DNA from: Mycobacterium gastri
GTDB taxonomy: Bacteria; Actinomycetota; Actinomycetes; Mycobacteriales; Mycobacteriaceae
NCBI RefSeq assembly: GCF_002102175.1
Contig: NZ_LQOX01000116.1
Coordinates: 62,001-126,000 of the forward strand
Length of the DNA stretch: 64,000 nt
Reading direction: 5' to 3'
This document shows, piece after piece, positions 51,702 to 63,370 of this stretch; the first letter of the stretch is position 1, and each line of letters opens with the position of its first letter. The notes under the pieces were generated by a model, which was not told the DNA's origin, searched no databases, and saw nothing but the letters and a program-made list of their open reading frames with translations. A program made the position numbers and the translations under genes.

Positions 51702-52106
51702 GTGGGCAGCATTCCGGCCGGCGATGATGTTCTGGACCCCAACGAGCCAACCTACGACCTGCCCCGGGTCGCCGAACTTCTCGGTGTGCCGATCAGCAAG
51801 GTGCACCAGCAGCTGCGCGAAGGTCACCTGGTCGCGGTACGGCGTGCCGGCGGCGTAGTGGTGCCACAAGTGTTCTTCACCAAATCCGGCCAGGTGGTCA
51901 AGAGCCTGCCCGGACTGTTGACGATCCTGCACGACGGCGGCTATCGCGACACCGAGATCGTGCGCTGGCTGTTCACCCCCGACCCGTCGCTGACCGTTAC
52001 CCGCGACGGCTCACGCGATGTCGTGAGCAATGCTCGTCCGGTCGATGCGCTCCACGCCCACCAGGCCCGCGAAGTCGTGCGTCGGGCCCAAGCTATGGCG
52101 TATTGA
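51702..52106 (+). CDS. Winged-helix DNA-binding protein, PknL substrate (Rv2175c)
   Basis: A 134-residue protein with an amino-terminal winged helix-turn-helix (about 17-70, TYDLPRVAELLGVPISKVHQQLREGHL) and a carboxy-terminal helical dimer region (LLTILHDGGYRDTEIVRWLF). Rv2175c binds DNA, and PknL phosphorylation of a Thr in its flexible amino tail abolishes binding. This copy starts later than the M. tuberculosis protein, at GTG 51702. No earlier in-frame start exists, so the Thr-containing tail (MPGRAPGSTLAR in M. tuberculosis) is missing. Confidence 0.9.
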   Translation: MGSIPAGDDVLDPNEPTYDLPRVAELLGVPISKVHQQLREGHLVAVRRAGGVVVPQVFFTKSGQVVKSLPGLLTILHDGGYRDTEIVRWLFTPDPSLTVTRDGSRDVVSNARPVDALHAHQAREVVRRAQAMAY

Positions 52107-52111
52107 GGTCC

Positions 52112-53653
52112 TTATCGAGCGGGTTCCGGTGCGTCCCTTGGGGCAGCCGGCTCCGGCACCCGGTACAGCGAATACCAGGCCAGCAGTGCGAACGCGGTCG
52201 CCAGCCCGAAGTGCAGCCAGGAATACATGCCGTGTGATCCGTCGGGTTTGAAGATCACCATGACCCAGGTCGAGAATCCGGCGATGGCCGCAATTGCCGG
52301 CCGTGACTGGGCCAGTGGGGCCACTACCGCCAGCGGCCAGGAGTAGTACCACGGCAGGGCGGCGGGGACGAACAACACCACGATCAGCATCGACCACGCG
52401 ATGCCGGCCAGCACCGCCCGGTCATCGCGGCGAAACCGCCACCACAGCAGCGGCAGCGACACCGCGATGATCAGAATTCCGATGAACCTGGTGATCCGCA
52501 GCAAGGTGTAAAAGTCGAGGGTGAAGAAATTCCTGCCCAGAGCGTGGATCAGGTTCGCCGCTCCCGTCGGCAGCGTCAACCAGTTGATGATCTTCACCGA
52601 GCCGGCCAGCGCCGTGAGCCACCCCAGTCCGACGCCGGCCACCGCGGACAGCACCGCGAACACCGCCACGAATATCAGCAGCGACGCTGCGGCGGCAGCC
52701 AGGAACGCCTGGACCGGCCGGTATCCCCGGTCATCGCGCAGATGTCGCATCCAGACCCAGAACAGGAACGGCAGCGCCAGCCCGGCGGTGGCTTTGACCG
52801 CGATCGCCACCGTGATCAGCGTGATGCCCGCGACATGGCGACGCTGCATGGTGAGCGCGATGCCGGCGGCCATCAGGCCGACCATCAGCATCTCGTTGTG
52901 CACTCCACCCATCAGATGGATGAGCACCAGTGGGTTGAGCACGCAGGTCCACAGCGCGGTGGCGCCGTCGGCACCGAGGTGACGTGCCAGGCGGGGGGTC
53001 GCCCAAATCAACAGCGCCAGCCCGGGCAGCATGCACAAGCGCAGCAGCATGGTCCCGGCGACCACGTTGTTGCCGACGATGATCGTGACGAGCTTGGCCA
53101 CCAGGATGAACGCCGGACCGTAGGGGGCGGTAGTGATCGTCCAAATCGGGCTCACGTCGTCCAGCAACGCATTCGGGTTACCCACCGGCCCCACCGCATA
53201 GGGATCCAGGCCGTCGCGCAACAGTGCGCCCTGGGCCAGGTAGGAGTAGGTGTCCCGGCTGAAGACCGGCACCGACAGCAGCAGCGGCGCCAGCCAGAAT
53301 GCGGTGGTGGCCCGCATGGTGAACTCGGTCGCTTCGCCGGCGAGGACTCGTCGGCCCAGCCACAGCCACGCGATCAGCATCAGGCCCACGCCCAACCACA
53401 ACACGATCGACGACAGCACCAGCCCGTGGCCGAAGCGCAGCCACGACATGTGGATCGTCTCCAGCAGCGGGTCGTGCTGGCGGGTGCTGCCGGCCCCCAA
53501 CCCTCCCGCGGTGATCAGCACGGCCCCCAGAAAACCCAGCCAGGCGGGTTTGGCCCGCGGGCTGCCGGCGAATGCGCGAAATCGTGAAATATGTTGGCCC
53601 ACTGATAGTTTCGTCGCCGAGTCAGTTTCGGGCGGGGGCGTCGCTCTGGTCAT
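52112..53653 (-). CDS. mptA: Alpha-1,6-mannosyltransferase MptA
   Basis: A 513-residue GT-C transferase with about 13 transmembrane helices. MptA (Rv2174) extends the alpha-1,6-mannan core of lipomannan and lipoarabinomannan on the outer leaflet, using decaprenyl-phosphomannose. The conserved outer-loop segment is FSRDTYSYLAQGALLRDGLDPY near 130. Other near-identical blocks are NPLVLIHLMGGVHNEMLMVG and PWYYSWPLAVVAPLAQ. It starts 4 bases after the idsA2 stop, so the prenyl synthase and the prenyl-linked-sugar user are co-transcribed. Confidence 0.96.
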   Translation of the reverse strand: MTRATPPPETDSATKLSVGQHISRFRAFAGSPRAKPAWLGFLGAVLITAGGLGAGSTRQHDPLLETIHMSWLRFGHGLVLSSIVLWLGVGLMLIAWLWLGRRVLAGEATEFTMRATTAFWLAPLLLSVPVFSRDTYSYLAQGALLRDGLDPYAVGPVGNPNALLDDVSPIWTITTAPYGPAFILVAKLVTIIVGNNVVAGTMLLRLCMLPGLALLIWATPRLARHLGADGATALWTCVLNPLVLIHLMGGVHNEMLMVGLMAAGIALTMQRRHVAGITLITVAIAVKATAGLALPFLFWVWMRHLRDDRGYRPVQAFLAAAAASLLIFVAVFAVLSAVAGVGLGWLTALAGSVKIINWLTLPTGAANLIHALGRNFFTLDFYTLLRITRFIGILIIAVSLPLLWWRFRRDDRAVLAGIAWSMLIVVLFVPAALPWYYSWPLAVVAPLAQSRPAIAAIAGFSTWVMVIFKPDGSHGMYSWLHFGLATAFALLAWYSLYRVPEPAAPRDAPEPAR

Positions 53654-53657
53654 CGGT

Positions 53658-55928
<2,271 letters not shown>

Positions 55929-55964
55929 CCGGGACCAACCGAGCCCCGTGAGCGACCCGGTCCG

Positions 55965-56693
55965 TTACTTCGGCGGCTGGTCGCCCGCGGCCGTGAGCCG
56001 GGGGGAGCGGTCCCGGCTGATCCAGGCCAGCAGTGCCACCACGCCCGCGGCCAGCAACGACCCGATGCCCAGCCAGATGCCGGCCGCGGTGAATGACCGG
56101 GTGTTGGGGTCGGTATAGCGGGCCTGAGCGTTCATGGTGCTCACCACGCCCGGTTTGAGCTTCCACTGCACCACTTCGGGCTCGATGCGGTCACCGTTGG
56201 TAGAGGTCACGGTGCCGGGAAAGGCGACGGTCAGCTCGACGTCGGCGTCGGCGTCGGTGAGGGAGGTCAGATCTGCCCGGCCCTCCAGAATCACCAGGTT
56301 GCCGTTGCGCCGCAACGACAGATTCACCCCGGCCGCGTCGGAGTTCATGTTGGCCAGCTGCGGCAACTCGGCGAACGTCAAATCGGAAAACACCGCCTGC
56401 GATCCCACGTAGCCGTCGCTGTCGTAGTTAGAGACAGCCACTTTCTGGCTGAATGCCAGGTTGTTGCTGTCGAGTTGAGGGCCGGCGTCCTTGTTGTTCT
56501 TCGGCTTTGCCGCGGCGATGATCTCTCCGGACACCAGGTCGTCGGGTGAGATGGTGATCGACGCTCGCACGCGCAGGCATCCGGTGGCCAGGGGCACCAG
56601 CATCAACAGCATCGCGATGGCCAGCATGCGGCGCCGTCGGGTCCCAGTTACCCGAGATTTGCGGGCTGAGAGCGAGGGAGAGCTGGCGCGCAC
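55965..56693 (-). CDS. lppM: Lipoprotein LppM
   Basis: A 242-residue lipoprotein. A basic amino end (RKSRVTGTRRRR) and hydrophobic stretch lead to the lipobox LATGC (Cys near residue 39). The outer domain (40-185) has SITISPDDLVSGEIIAAAKPK and LPQLANMNSDAAGVNLSL. A carboxy-terminal transmembrane helix (about 205-227) is followed by a short basic tail. LppM (Rv2171) is reported to affect phagosome trafficking. GTG 56693 keeps a proper signal-peptide n-region; ATG 56627 would remove it. Confidence 0.9.
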   Translation of the reverse strand: MRASSPSLSARKSRVTGTRRRRMLAIAMLLMLVPLATGCLRVRASITISPDDLVSGEIIAAAKPKNNKDAGPQLDSNNLAFSQKVAVSNYDSDGYVGSQAVFSDLTFAELPQLANMNSDAAGVNLSLRRNGNLVILEGRADLTSLTDADADVELTVAFPGTVTSTNGDRIEPEVVQWKLKPGVVSTMNAQARYTDPNTRSFTAAGIWLGIGSLLAAGVVALLAWISRDRSPRLTAAGDQPPK

Positions 56694-56748
56694 CAGGTCA
56701 TCGTGCCAGACCCGGTGTGCCGCTTGGGCAAGCCGTCCGGAGTCGGGC

Positions 56749-57387
56749 CTACAGCGGCAGAGCGCGACCGAGGATCGCAAACGCCCGGGGGTCGCCGGCG
56801 AAGTAGTAGCCGCGAATGATGTCGGTGAAGCCCAGCCGCCGGTACAACCGCCACGCCCGGTTGGCCTCCCCATTGGTCTCCGGAGTGGACAGTAGGACGT
56901 GGTCCTCCTGCCGACCGGCGAGTAGCCGGCGGACCAGTGCCTCGCCGAGGCCATGGCCCTGGGCGCGCGGCTGGATATGTAATTCCGTCAACTCGAAATA
57001 GCTACTCATCACCCGGGAGATCGCCTGCGGCGGAAAACCACTGCGCTGCAGTCCCAAAACCACTTGCTGCTGCCACCACTGACCCGGGGCGCCGGGGTAG
57101 CCGTAGGCCACGCCGACCATCGGTGCGTTGCTCAGATCGACAGCCGGCAACGCCCGGCTGTCGGGGTCGGCTCCCGCGATCGCGGACGGATCGGCCCCGG
57201 CTGGGTCCGCGACTTCGACGGCGGCGACGGCCTTCCAGCCCCGCCGGCGGATGTGCTCCAGCCACATTGCGGCGCGCTGATTCTCGGTGCCTCTGGGGTA
57301 GCGCATCGCGTCGACATAGACGGTGAGGGCCTCCCTGAGGCGGCGCTCCATCTCGCTCGGGGCCAGATCGATGAGGAATATCGCCAA
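56749..57387 (-). CDS. GNAT acetyltransferase (Rv2170 homologue)
   Basis: A 212-residue GNAT protein. The acetyl-CoA loop is LHIQPRAQGHGLGEALVRRLL near 135, and RLYRRLGFTDIIRGYYF near 180 completes the fold. Rv2170 is reported as a lysine acetyltransferase acting on isocitrate dehydrogenase. The start is TTG at 57387, supported by AGGAGGG about 4 bases upstream and by the conserved opening AIFLIDLAPSEMERRL. lppM follows after 55 bases on the same strand. Confidence 0.9.
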   Translation of the reverse strand: MAIFLIDLAPSEMERRLREALTVYVDAMRYPRGTENQRAAMWLEHIRRRGWKAVAAVEVADPAGADPSAIAGADPDSRALPAVDLSNAPMVGVAYGYPGAPGQWWQQQVVLGLQRSGFPPQAISRVMSSYFELTELHIQPRAQGHGLGEALVRRLLAGRQEDHVLLSTPETNGEANRAWRLYRRLGFTDIIRGYYFAGDPRAFAILGRALPL

Positions 57388-57664
57388 CTGCCCTCCTCAC
57401 GGTGATCGGGTGCGGTGCTTCAGCACCAGTATCGGACCATTGCCGTCGCGGTTGCCCGAGCGGTCGACATGTGCACCGATAACCGGTTGCACCGCATGGG
57501 GTGTCGGGCGCATTCGTGCGCCAGGGTGCGGCCGGGATAGAATCGCCGGCGAATCAGTGGTACGGCTGGGATTGACCTCGTATCATCTGAGTTAGTTGCC
57601 CCTACAACGGGCATCCGCGTTGCTACCGGTAGTTACGTGACAGTCTGTCGGCAAGGAGGGACGA
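57388..57664. promoter_or_regulatory. Divergent intergenic region (GNAT gene / DUF3040 gene)
   Basis: These 277 bases contain no convincing gene. TTGACC near 57573 and TATCAT near 57581 are promoter-like words but are too close together to form one promoter. The last bases hold AAGGAGGGA, the ribosome-binding site of the DUF3040 gene. Confidence 0.3.
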
Positions 57665-58069
57665 ATGCCACTCTCCGATCATGAGCAGCGGATGCTTGAG
57701 CAGATCGAGAGCGCGCTCTACGCCGAAGACCCTAAGTTCGCCTCGAGTGTCCGTGGTGGGGGCTTCCGCGCACCCACGGCACGGCGGCGCTTGCAGGGTG
57801 CGGCGTTGTTCGTCATCGGCCTGGCCATGCTGGTTTCCGGGGTGGCTTTCAAGGCCACGATGATTGGAAGCTTCCCGATCCTCAGTGTCTTCGGTTTTGT
57901 CGTGATGTTCGGCGGCGTGGTGTATGCCATCACCGCGCCGCGGTTGCCGGGGCGGCTGGATCACTCTCGGCCGGCGTCCGGGGGGTCGCGCCAGCGGCGT
58001 GGTAAAGGGGCCGGAGGCTCATTCACGAGCCGGATGGAGGACCGGTTCCGGCGCCGCTTCGACGAGTAG
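57665..58069 (+). CDS. DUF3040 membrane protein (Rv2169c homologue)
   Basis: A 134-residue actinobacterial DUF3040 protein of unknown function. The family opening PLSDHEQRMLEQIESALYAEDPKFASSVRG (start quoted: MPLSDHEQRMLEQIE) is followed by two transmembrane helices (about 44-64 and 68-89) and a basic Gly/Ser/Arg tail. It usually sits just before mraZ in Actinobacteria, as here, but a strong terminator separates the two. A strong ribosome-binding site AAGGAGGGA precedes ATG 57665. Confidence 0.92.
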   Translation: MPLSDHEQRMLEQIESALYAEDPKFASSVRGGGFRAPTARRRLQGAALFVIGLAMLVSGVAFKATMIGSFPILSVFGFVVMFGGVVYAITAPRLPGRLDHSRPASGGSRQRRGKGAGGSFTSRMEDRFRRRFDE

Positions 58070-58088
58070 GCGAACGAACGTAGACCTT

Positions 58089-58118
58089 ACGGGGCAGCCG
58101 CGTGGCTGCCCCGTTTTT
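58089..58118 (+). terminator. Strong intrinsic terminator after the DUF3040 gene
   Basis: An 11-bp perfect stem (58089-58099 with 58104-58114) and a GCGT loop are followed directly by a run of five T. This is the only textbook rho-independent terminator noticed in the window. It insulates the mraZ operon from upstream transcription. Confidence 0.9.
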
Positions 58119-58451
58119 CGTGCGCACCCGGTGTTCCGGGCCGGAGGTGCCGTTTGCGGGTCACGTGGGGGAGTCCACACCGAAACCCAGTTGTGAGCTA
58201 TTGACCTTGCGCGTGCCCCACCCCGCCCCACTTTGGCGACTCTTTGCCATTCGCAGGGCTCTGAAATGCGGCTTTAGCACGGTCAGTGAGCTGGATGGCG
58301 GGCGCGGGGTGATCCGAACGTGGACCTGACGCCGCTGACTCTTGGGGAAATGCCACGACGACACCCCATCAATGGGGCGAAGTGGGGGATTGTGGGGTAT
58401 GGTGGCTGAAGTGTTTGGGTGAGCGAGCGGCTCTAGGTGGGAGGTGGCCTA
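58119..58451 (+). promoter_or_regulatory. mraZ upstream region (333 bp)
   Basis: No gene is supported. TTGACC at 58201 is a possible -35 element without a convincing -10. A palindrome CCCCAT/ATGGGG lies at 58364-58377. CCCCA words at 58216 and 58226, and TGGGG words from 58343 onward, are the probable MraZ-binding array. The IS6110 copy that H37Rv carries between Rv2169c and mraZ is absent. Confidence 0.5.
58373..58407 (+). promoter_or_regulatory. mraZ: MraZ operator: four TGG boxes at 10-bp period
   Basis: TGGGG begins at 58373, 58383 and 58393, and TGGCT at 58403, each exactly 10 bases apart (5-base box, 5-base spacer). This is the layout of MraZ-binding boxes in E. coli, so autoregulation of the division cluster by MraZ is predicted. 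A further TGGGG at 58343 is in the same phase. Confidence 0.75.
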
Positions 58452-58883
58452 GTGTTTCTCGGCACCTACACGCCCAAACTCGACGACAAGGGGCGGCTGA
58501 CGCTGCCGGCCAAGTTTCGCGACGCGTTGTCAGGGGGGTTGATGGTCACCAAAAGCCAAGATCACAGCCTCGCCGTCTACCCGAGAGCGGAGTTCGAGCA
58601 GCTGGCGCGCCGGGCGAGCAAGGCGCCGCGAAGCAATCCCGAAGCACGGGCGTTCCTGCGCAACCTTGCCGCCGGCACCGACGAGCAGCACCCCGACGGC
58701 CAAGGCCGGATCACGTTGTCGGCCGACCATCGCCGCTACGCGGGTCTTTCGAAGGACTGCGTGGTGATCGGCGCGGTCGACTACCTCGAGATCTGGGACG
58801 CCCAGGCATGGCACGACTACCAGCAACTCCATGAAGAGAACTTCTCCGCGGCCAGCGATGAAGCACTCGGCGACATCTTCTGA
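58452..58883 (+). CDS. mraZ: Transcriptional regulator MraZ
   Basis: A 143-residue protein with two SpoVT/AbrB-type swapped-hairpin repeats, each carrying the DxxGR signature: [15 protein letters not shown] (residues 10-24) and [16 protein letters not shown] (near 83-98). It forms a ring and binds repeated TGGG boxes before its own gene. The length equals that of M. tuberculosis MraZ. GTG 58452 has GGAGG about 7 bases upstream. rsmH starts one base after its stop. Confidence 0.96.
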   Translation: MFLGTYTPKLDDKGRLTLPAKFRDALSGGLMVTKSQDHSLAVYPRAEFEQLARRASKAPRSNPEARAFLRNLAAGTDEQHPDGQGRITLSADHRRYAGLSKDCVVIGAVDYLEIWDAQAWHDYQQLHEENFSAASDEALGDIF

Positions 58884-58884
58884 G

Positions 58885-60063
58885 GTGCGCATCCGTGCAC
58901 CGTGGTCTCTGCCCGAACCGGCCCTGGCGTACTTCCCCGACGCCAGGTTCGCGACTTCGGACAGGGACCTCGGTGCAGGGACGCCACCGTGGCCAGACTG
59001 GTGGCCAGGCCGGTATTGCCCCACCCGGGGAGGTGTCACGGTGGCTGATGGCCCAAAGGATTTCGGTCATGTGCCCGTGCTGGCGCGGCGCTGTGTCGAG
59101 CTGCTCGCTCCGGCGCTGACCTGGCACCATCCAGACGGCTCGGGGGCGATTCTGGTCGATGCGACCCTCGGTGCGGGCGGGCACGCGGAACGGTTTCTAC
59201 GCGAATTTCCGGGGCTGCGGCTGATCGGGCTGGATCGCGACCCGAGCGCCCTCGATATTGCCCGGGATCGGTTGGCGCCCTTCGCCGAGCGGATCACGCT
59301 GGTACGCACCCGTTACGACGGCCTTGCGCCGGCACTGGCCGAGTTAGGTTATGGCGCAGTCGAATCGGTCGACGGGGTGCTGTTGGATCTGGGCGTCTCG
59401 TCGATGCAACTCGACCGTGCCGAGCGCGGCTTCGCGTACGCCAAGGACGCTCCGCTGGACATGCGGATGGACCCGGACCAACCGCTTACCGCGGCCGACA
59501 TCGTCAACACCTACGACGAGGCCGCGCTGGCCGATATTCTGCAGCGTTACGGCGAGGAGCGCTTTGCCCGCCGCATCGCCGGACGTATCGTCCGGCAGCG
59601 CGCCCACGCGCCGTTCACGTCGACCTCCGAGCTGGTTGCCGTTGTCTACCAGGCAATTCCGGCTGCAGCCCGGCGCACCGGCGGGCATCCGGCCAAACGC
59701 ACCTTCCAGGCGCTGCGCATCGCGGTCAACGACGAGCTGGACTCGCTGCGCGGCGCCCTTCCCGCTGCGATGGCCGCACTCCGCGTCGGCGGACGCATCG
59801 TGGTGATGGCCTACCAGTCGCTGGAGGACCGGATCGTCAAGCGGGTGTTCGCCGACGCGGTCGCCTCCAGAACACCGATCGGGCTTCCGGTCGAGCTTCC
59901 CGGCCACGGACCGCGGTTCCGGTCGCTGACCCACGGCGCCGAACGCGCGGACGCGGCCGAAATGCAACGCAACCCACGCAGCGCCGCGGTGCGCATGCGG
60001 GCGTTGCAACGGATTGAGCATGAGGCGGAACCGCAGCACGCGATCGGGAAGGGCGATTCATGA
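58885..60063 (+). CDS. rsmH: 16S rRNA m4C1402 methyltransferase
   Basis: A 392-residue SAM-dependent methyltransferase (MraW/RsmH) acting on C1402 of 16S r[16 protein letters not shown] opens the catalytic domain near residue 63. [17 protein letters not shown] binds SAM, with [12 protein letters not shown] next. [10 protein letters not shown] and [16 protein letters not shown] are RsmH-specific. [15 protein letters not shown] lies near 285. A mycobacterial amino extension of about 55 residues precedes the domain. GTG 58885 lies one base after the mraZ stop. The stop overlaps the next start (ATGA). Confidence 0.95.
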   Translation: MRIRAPWSLPEPALAYFPDARFATSDRDLGAGTPPWPDWWPGRYCPTRGGVTVADGPKDFGHVPVLARRCVELLAPALTWHHPDGSGAILVDATLGAGGHAERFLREFPGLRLIGLDRDPSALDIARDRLAPFAERITLVRTRYDGLAPALAELGYGAVESVDGVLLDLGVSSMQLDRAERGFAYAKDAPLDMRMDPDQPLTAADIVNTYDEAALADILQRYGEERFARRIAGRIVRQRAHAPFTSTSELVAVVYQAIPAAARRTGGHPAKRTFQALRIAVNDELDSLRGALPAAMAALRVGGRIVVMAYQSLEDRIVKRVFADAVASRTPIGLPVELPGHGPRFRSLTHGAERADAAEMQRNPRSAAVRMRALQRIEHEAEPQHAIGKGDS

Positions 60064-61292
60064 TGACGAAGCGCGAAGCCCGGGTGCCGGGGAACCGCCG
60101 CGGTGGCGATCGTCGCGGCGGAGGTGATCGTCGCGTTGCCACCAACCGGCACACGGCAGCCGACTCGGCGTCGCGTCGCTCCCGGGCGGGCAAGGCCACG
60201 GCGGCGCGCCGCGAGGCCCGGATGCCGAAGTCGGGACCGCAGACCAGTCCGATGCCTCGGCCCGTCGACCGTCCGGCCCGGCCCAAGAACACCAGTCAGG
60301 CTAAAGCTCGGGCCAAGGCCCGAAAAGCCAAGGCGCCCAAGGTAGTACGACCCAAATTGAGCGAGCGGTTGGCCGTCCGGCTGGCATCGGTCGACCTGCG
60401 CCCCCGCACCTTGCTGAGCAAGGTCCCGTTTGTGGTCTTGGTGATCGGGTCGCTCGGTGTCGGGCTGGCACTCACATTGTGGCTGTCCACCGATGCCGCC
60501 GAGCGTTCGTATCAGCTGAGCCACGCTCGGGAGCGCACGCGGATATTGCAGCAGCAAAAGGAGGCGCTGGAGCGCGATGTTCGTGAGGCCGGGTCTGCGC
60601 CGGCCCTGGCCGAGGCGGCCCGCAAGCAGGGCATGATTCCGACCAGGGACACCGCTCACTTGGTTCAGGCGCCCGACGGGAATTGGGTGGTGGTGGGAAC
60701 CCCCAAGCCTGCTGACGGTGTTCCGCCGCCCCCGCTGAACACGAAGCTGCCGGAAGAAGGTCCGCCGCCGCCTCCGAAACCGCCGCTGGTCCCCCCGGAG
60801 GTTCCGGTCCGGGTCCTGCCGGGCCCCGGTGACCCGGCACCGCCTGCCCGGTCGGGCCCGCAGCTGCTGCCCCGCACGCCCGACGGCGCATCGACGCTGG
60901 GCGCCGACGGCAGCCACCTGCCGGGCCAGCTGCCGGGAGTGCCGGGGGTTCCGGGACAGGCCCCGTCGCAGCTTCAGCCGCCGGCACCCGTCGGCTCGGC
61001 GCCCGGCGCCCCGCTACAGCTGCCCGGTCAAGTGCCGGCCCTGATACCCGCCCCGGTACCAGCCCCGGTACCAGCCGAGGTACCGATACCACTCCAGTCG
61101 GGGACCGCGCCGCCGGTGCTCGGCGCACCGCCGGCTCCTGCGGCCCCCATGACACCGGTAGCTCCGGCAGCGCCCGCGCCCCCGGTCAGCGTGCATGCAC
61201 CGCAGCTGATTCCACCACCGGCGCCGTCCTACGGCGAACAGTTCGCCCCGGTGACTCCGACGGTGCCGGCGGCGCTCGGGGGTCCGCGGTGA
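60060..61292 (+). CDS. FtsL-like septal membrane protein, proline-rich (Rv2164c)
   Basis: A 410-residue bitopic protein. Residues 1-115 are strongly basic and cytosolic. One transmembrane helix at about 122-142 ([21 protein letters not shown]) leads to a short coiled coil ([27 protein letters not shown]). The rest is a long Pro/Ala/Val-rich outer tail with short repeats. Location between rsmH and pbpB, topology and coiled coil are those of FtsL, and the M. smegmatis counterpart has been described as FtsL. FtsL recruits and activates FtsW/FtsI with FtsQ and FtsB. Confidence 0.88.
   Translation: MMTKREARVPGNRRGGDRRGGGDRRVATNRHTAADSASRRSRAGKATAARREARMPKSGPQTSPMPRPVDRPARPKNTSQAKARAKARKAKAPKVVRPKLSERLAVRLASVDLRPRTLLSKVPFVVLVIGSLGVGLALTLWLSTDAAERSYQLSHARERTRILQQQKEALERDVREAGSAPALAEAARKQGMIPTRDTAHLVQAPDGNWVVVGTPKPADGVPPPPLNTKLPEEGPPPPPKPPLVPPEVPVRVLPGPGDPAPPARSGPQLLPRTPDGASTLGADGSHLPGQLPGVPGVPGQAPSQLQPPAPVGSAPGAPLQLPGQVPALIPAPVPAPVPAEVPIPLQSGTAPPVLGAPPAPAAPMTPVAPAAPAPPVSVHAPQLIPPPAPSYGEQFAPVTPTVPAALGGPR
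61051..61086 (+). repeat. 12-bp repeats in the proline-rich tail of the FtsL-like gene
   Basis: CCCCGGTACCAG occurs at 61051-61062 and 61063-61074, with a diverged copy at 61075-61086. Each copy encodes a Pro-Val-Pro-Ala unit. It is an in-frame repeat able to change number between strains. Confidence 0.7.
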
Positions 61293-63358
61293 GCCGCGGC
61301 GGGCGCAGTCGCCCGGCGCCATCGACGGGTGGTCCGCGCAAACTGCGGCAATCCCAGGACGCGCGGCAGCCGAAGCGGTCCAAGAAGCCGACCAAGAAGC
61401 TCAGTGACCACCGGGCCAACGAGGCCCCGGTGCCCAGGCGGCTCCGGAAAGCCAAGGAAGCCAATAAAACCCGCGTCGCGGTGCGCGCCGAAACCGCCCC
61501 ACCCGGCCGGCCGGCGGCCCAACGGCGGACCCGTCAGGCAGTGGAAGTGGCGACCCGCGGTGCGTCCTTCGTCTTCCGGCATCGGGCCGGCAACGCGGTG
61601 ATTTTCGCGTTGATGATGGTCGCTGCGACACAGCTGTTCTACTTGCAGGTGTCCAATGCCGCGGACTTGCGCGCCCAGGCGGCCGGCCAGCTCAAGGTCA
61701 CCGATGTCGAACCGGCGGTTCGCGGCGCCATCGTCGATCGGCGCAACGACCGGCTCGCGTTCACCATCCAGGCGCGTGCGTTGACCTTTCAGCCTAAAAG
61801 GGTCCGCCAGCAGCTGGAGGAGGCCAAGAAGAAATCCCCCGCCGCCCCGGATCCACAGCAGCGGCTCAAGGATATCGCCAGGGAGATCGCGGGCAAGTTG
61901 AACAACAAGCCCGACGCCGCGACGCTGCTGAAGAAGCTGCAGAGCAACGATGCGTTCGTGTATCTGGCACGTGCCGTCGATCCCGCGATCGCCAGCGCCA
62001 TCTCCGAGAAGTATCCCGAGGTGGGCTCCGAGCGACAGGATCTGCGCCAGTACCCCGGCGGATCGCTGGCCGCCAACATCGTCGGCGGGATCGATTGGGA
62101 TGGCCACGGTCTGCTGGGTCTGGAGGACTCCATGGACGCCATGCTGGCCGGAACCGACGGCTCGGTCACCTACGACCGCGGGTCAGACGGCGTGGTCATC
62201 CCCGGCAGCTACCGCAACCGGCACAAGGCGGTGCACGGTTCCACCGTCCAACTGACCCTCGACAACGACATCCAGTTCTACGTGCAGCAGCAGGTGCAGC
62301 AGGCCAGGAACCTGTCCGGGGCCCACAACGTCTCGGCCGTGGTACTGGATGCCAAGACCGGCGAAGTGCTCGCCATGGCCAACGACAACACCTTCGACCC
62401 GTCCCAGGACATCGGGCGCCAGGGCGACAAGCAGTTGGGCAACCCGGCGGTGTCGTCGCCCTTCGAACCGGGATCGGTGAACAAGGTGATCACCGCGTCG
62501 TCGGTGATCGAGTACGGGCTGTCCAACCCCGACGAGGTGCTGCAGGTACCGGGCACGATCGAGATGGGCGGGGTCAGCGTGCACGACGCCTGGGAGCACG
62601 GCGTGATGCCCTACACCACGACCGGCGTATTCGGTAAGTCGTCGAATGTCGGCACGCTGATGCTGGCGCAGCGAGTGGGCCCGGAGCGCTTCTACGAGAT
62701 GGTCCGCAAGTTCGGGCTGGGTCAGCGCACCGCTGTCGGGCTGCCCGGTGAGAGCGCCGGGCTAGTGCCGCCGATCGACCAGTGGTCGGGCAGCACCTTC
62801 TCGAATCTGCCAATCGGCCAAGGTCTTTCGATGACTCTGTTGCAGATGGCCGGCATGTATCAGGCCATCGCCAACGACGGGGTGCGGATACCTCCCCGGA
62901 TCATTCAGGCGACCATCGCGGCCGACGGCACCCGCACCGAGGAACCGCGTCCCGAGGGCGTCCGGGTGGTGTCGGCGCAGACGGCCCAGACCGTGCGCCA
63001 GATGTTGCGCGCCGTCGTACAAAACGACCCGATGGGGTACCAGCAGGGCACCGGCCCGGCGGCGGCGGTACCCGGTTACCAGATGGCCGGCAAGACCGGG
63101 ACCGCGCAGCAGATCAATCCCGCCTGTGGCTGCTACTTCGACAACGTCTACTGGATCACCTTCGCCGGGATGGCCACCGTCGACAATCCCCGTTATGTGA
63201 TCGGGCTGATGATGGACAACCCGGAGCGCAACGCCGACGGCAGCCTGGGCCATTCGGCGGCCCCGTTGTTCCACAACATCGCCGGCTGGCTGATGCAACG
63301 CGAAAACGTGCCGCTATCACCCGACCCGGGTCCGCCGCTGGTCTTGCAGGCCGTTTAG
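61289..63358 (+). CDS. pbpB: Penicillin-binding protein PbpB (FtsI)
   Basis: A 689-residue class B transpeptidase for septal peptidoglycan. A long basic cytosolic tail (1-105) is followed by one transmembrane helix (about 108-128), a dimerisation/pedestal domain (RGAIVDRRNDRLAF near 146) and the transpeptidase domain. The active site is Ser396 and Lys399 in FEPGSVNK, with SSN near 452 and KTG in AGKTGTAQ near 601. GTG 61289 overlaps the FtsL-like stop by 4 bases. It matches Rv2163c. The remainder of the division cluster is not next: an unrelated transporter converges 12 bases away. Confidence 0.96.
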   Translation: MSRGGRSRPAPSTGGPRKLRQSQDARQPKRSKKPTKKLSDHRANEAPVPRRLRKAKEANKTRVAVRAETAPPGRPAAQRRTRQAVEVATRGASFVFRHRAGNAVIFALMMVAATQLFYLQVSNAADLRAQAAGQLKVTDVEPAVRGAIVDRRNDRLAFTIQARALTFQPKRVRQQLEEAKKKSPAAPDPQQRLKDIAREIAGKLNNKPDAATLLKKLQSNDAFVYLARAVDPAIASAISEKYPEVGSERQDLRQYPGGSLAANIVGGIDWDGHGLLGLEDSMDAMLAGTDGSVTYDRGSDGVVIPGSYRNRHKAVHGSTVQLTLDNDIQFYVQQQVQQARNLSGAHNVSAVVLDAKTGEVLAMANDNTFDPSQDIGRQGDKQLGNPAVSSPFEPGSVNKVITASSVIEYGLSNPDEVLQVPGTIEMGGVSVHDAWEHGVMPYTTTGVFGKSSNVGTLMLAQRVGPERFYEMVRKFGLGQRTAVGLPGESAGLVPPIDQWSGSTFSNLPIGQGLSMTLLQMAGMYQAIANDGVRIPPRIIQATIAADGTRTEEPRPEGVRVVSAQTAQTVRQMLRAVVQNDPMGYQQGTGPAAAVPGYQMAGKTGTAQQINPACGCYFDNVYWITFAGMATVDNPRYVIGLMMDNPERNADGSLGHSAAPLFHNIAGWLMQRENVPLSPDPGPPLVLQAV

Positions 63359-63370
63359 TTAGCGTTAGCG

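Noticed and set aside
52544..53587. Plus-strand frame rich in His/Gln/Arg opposite mptA
   Set aside because: It is a shadow of the mptA transmembrane coding sequence.
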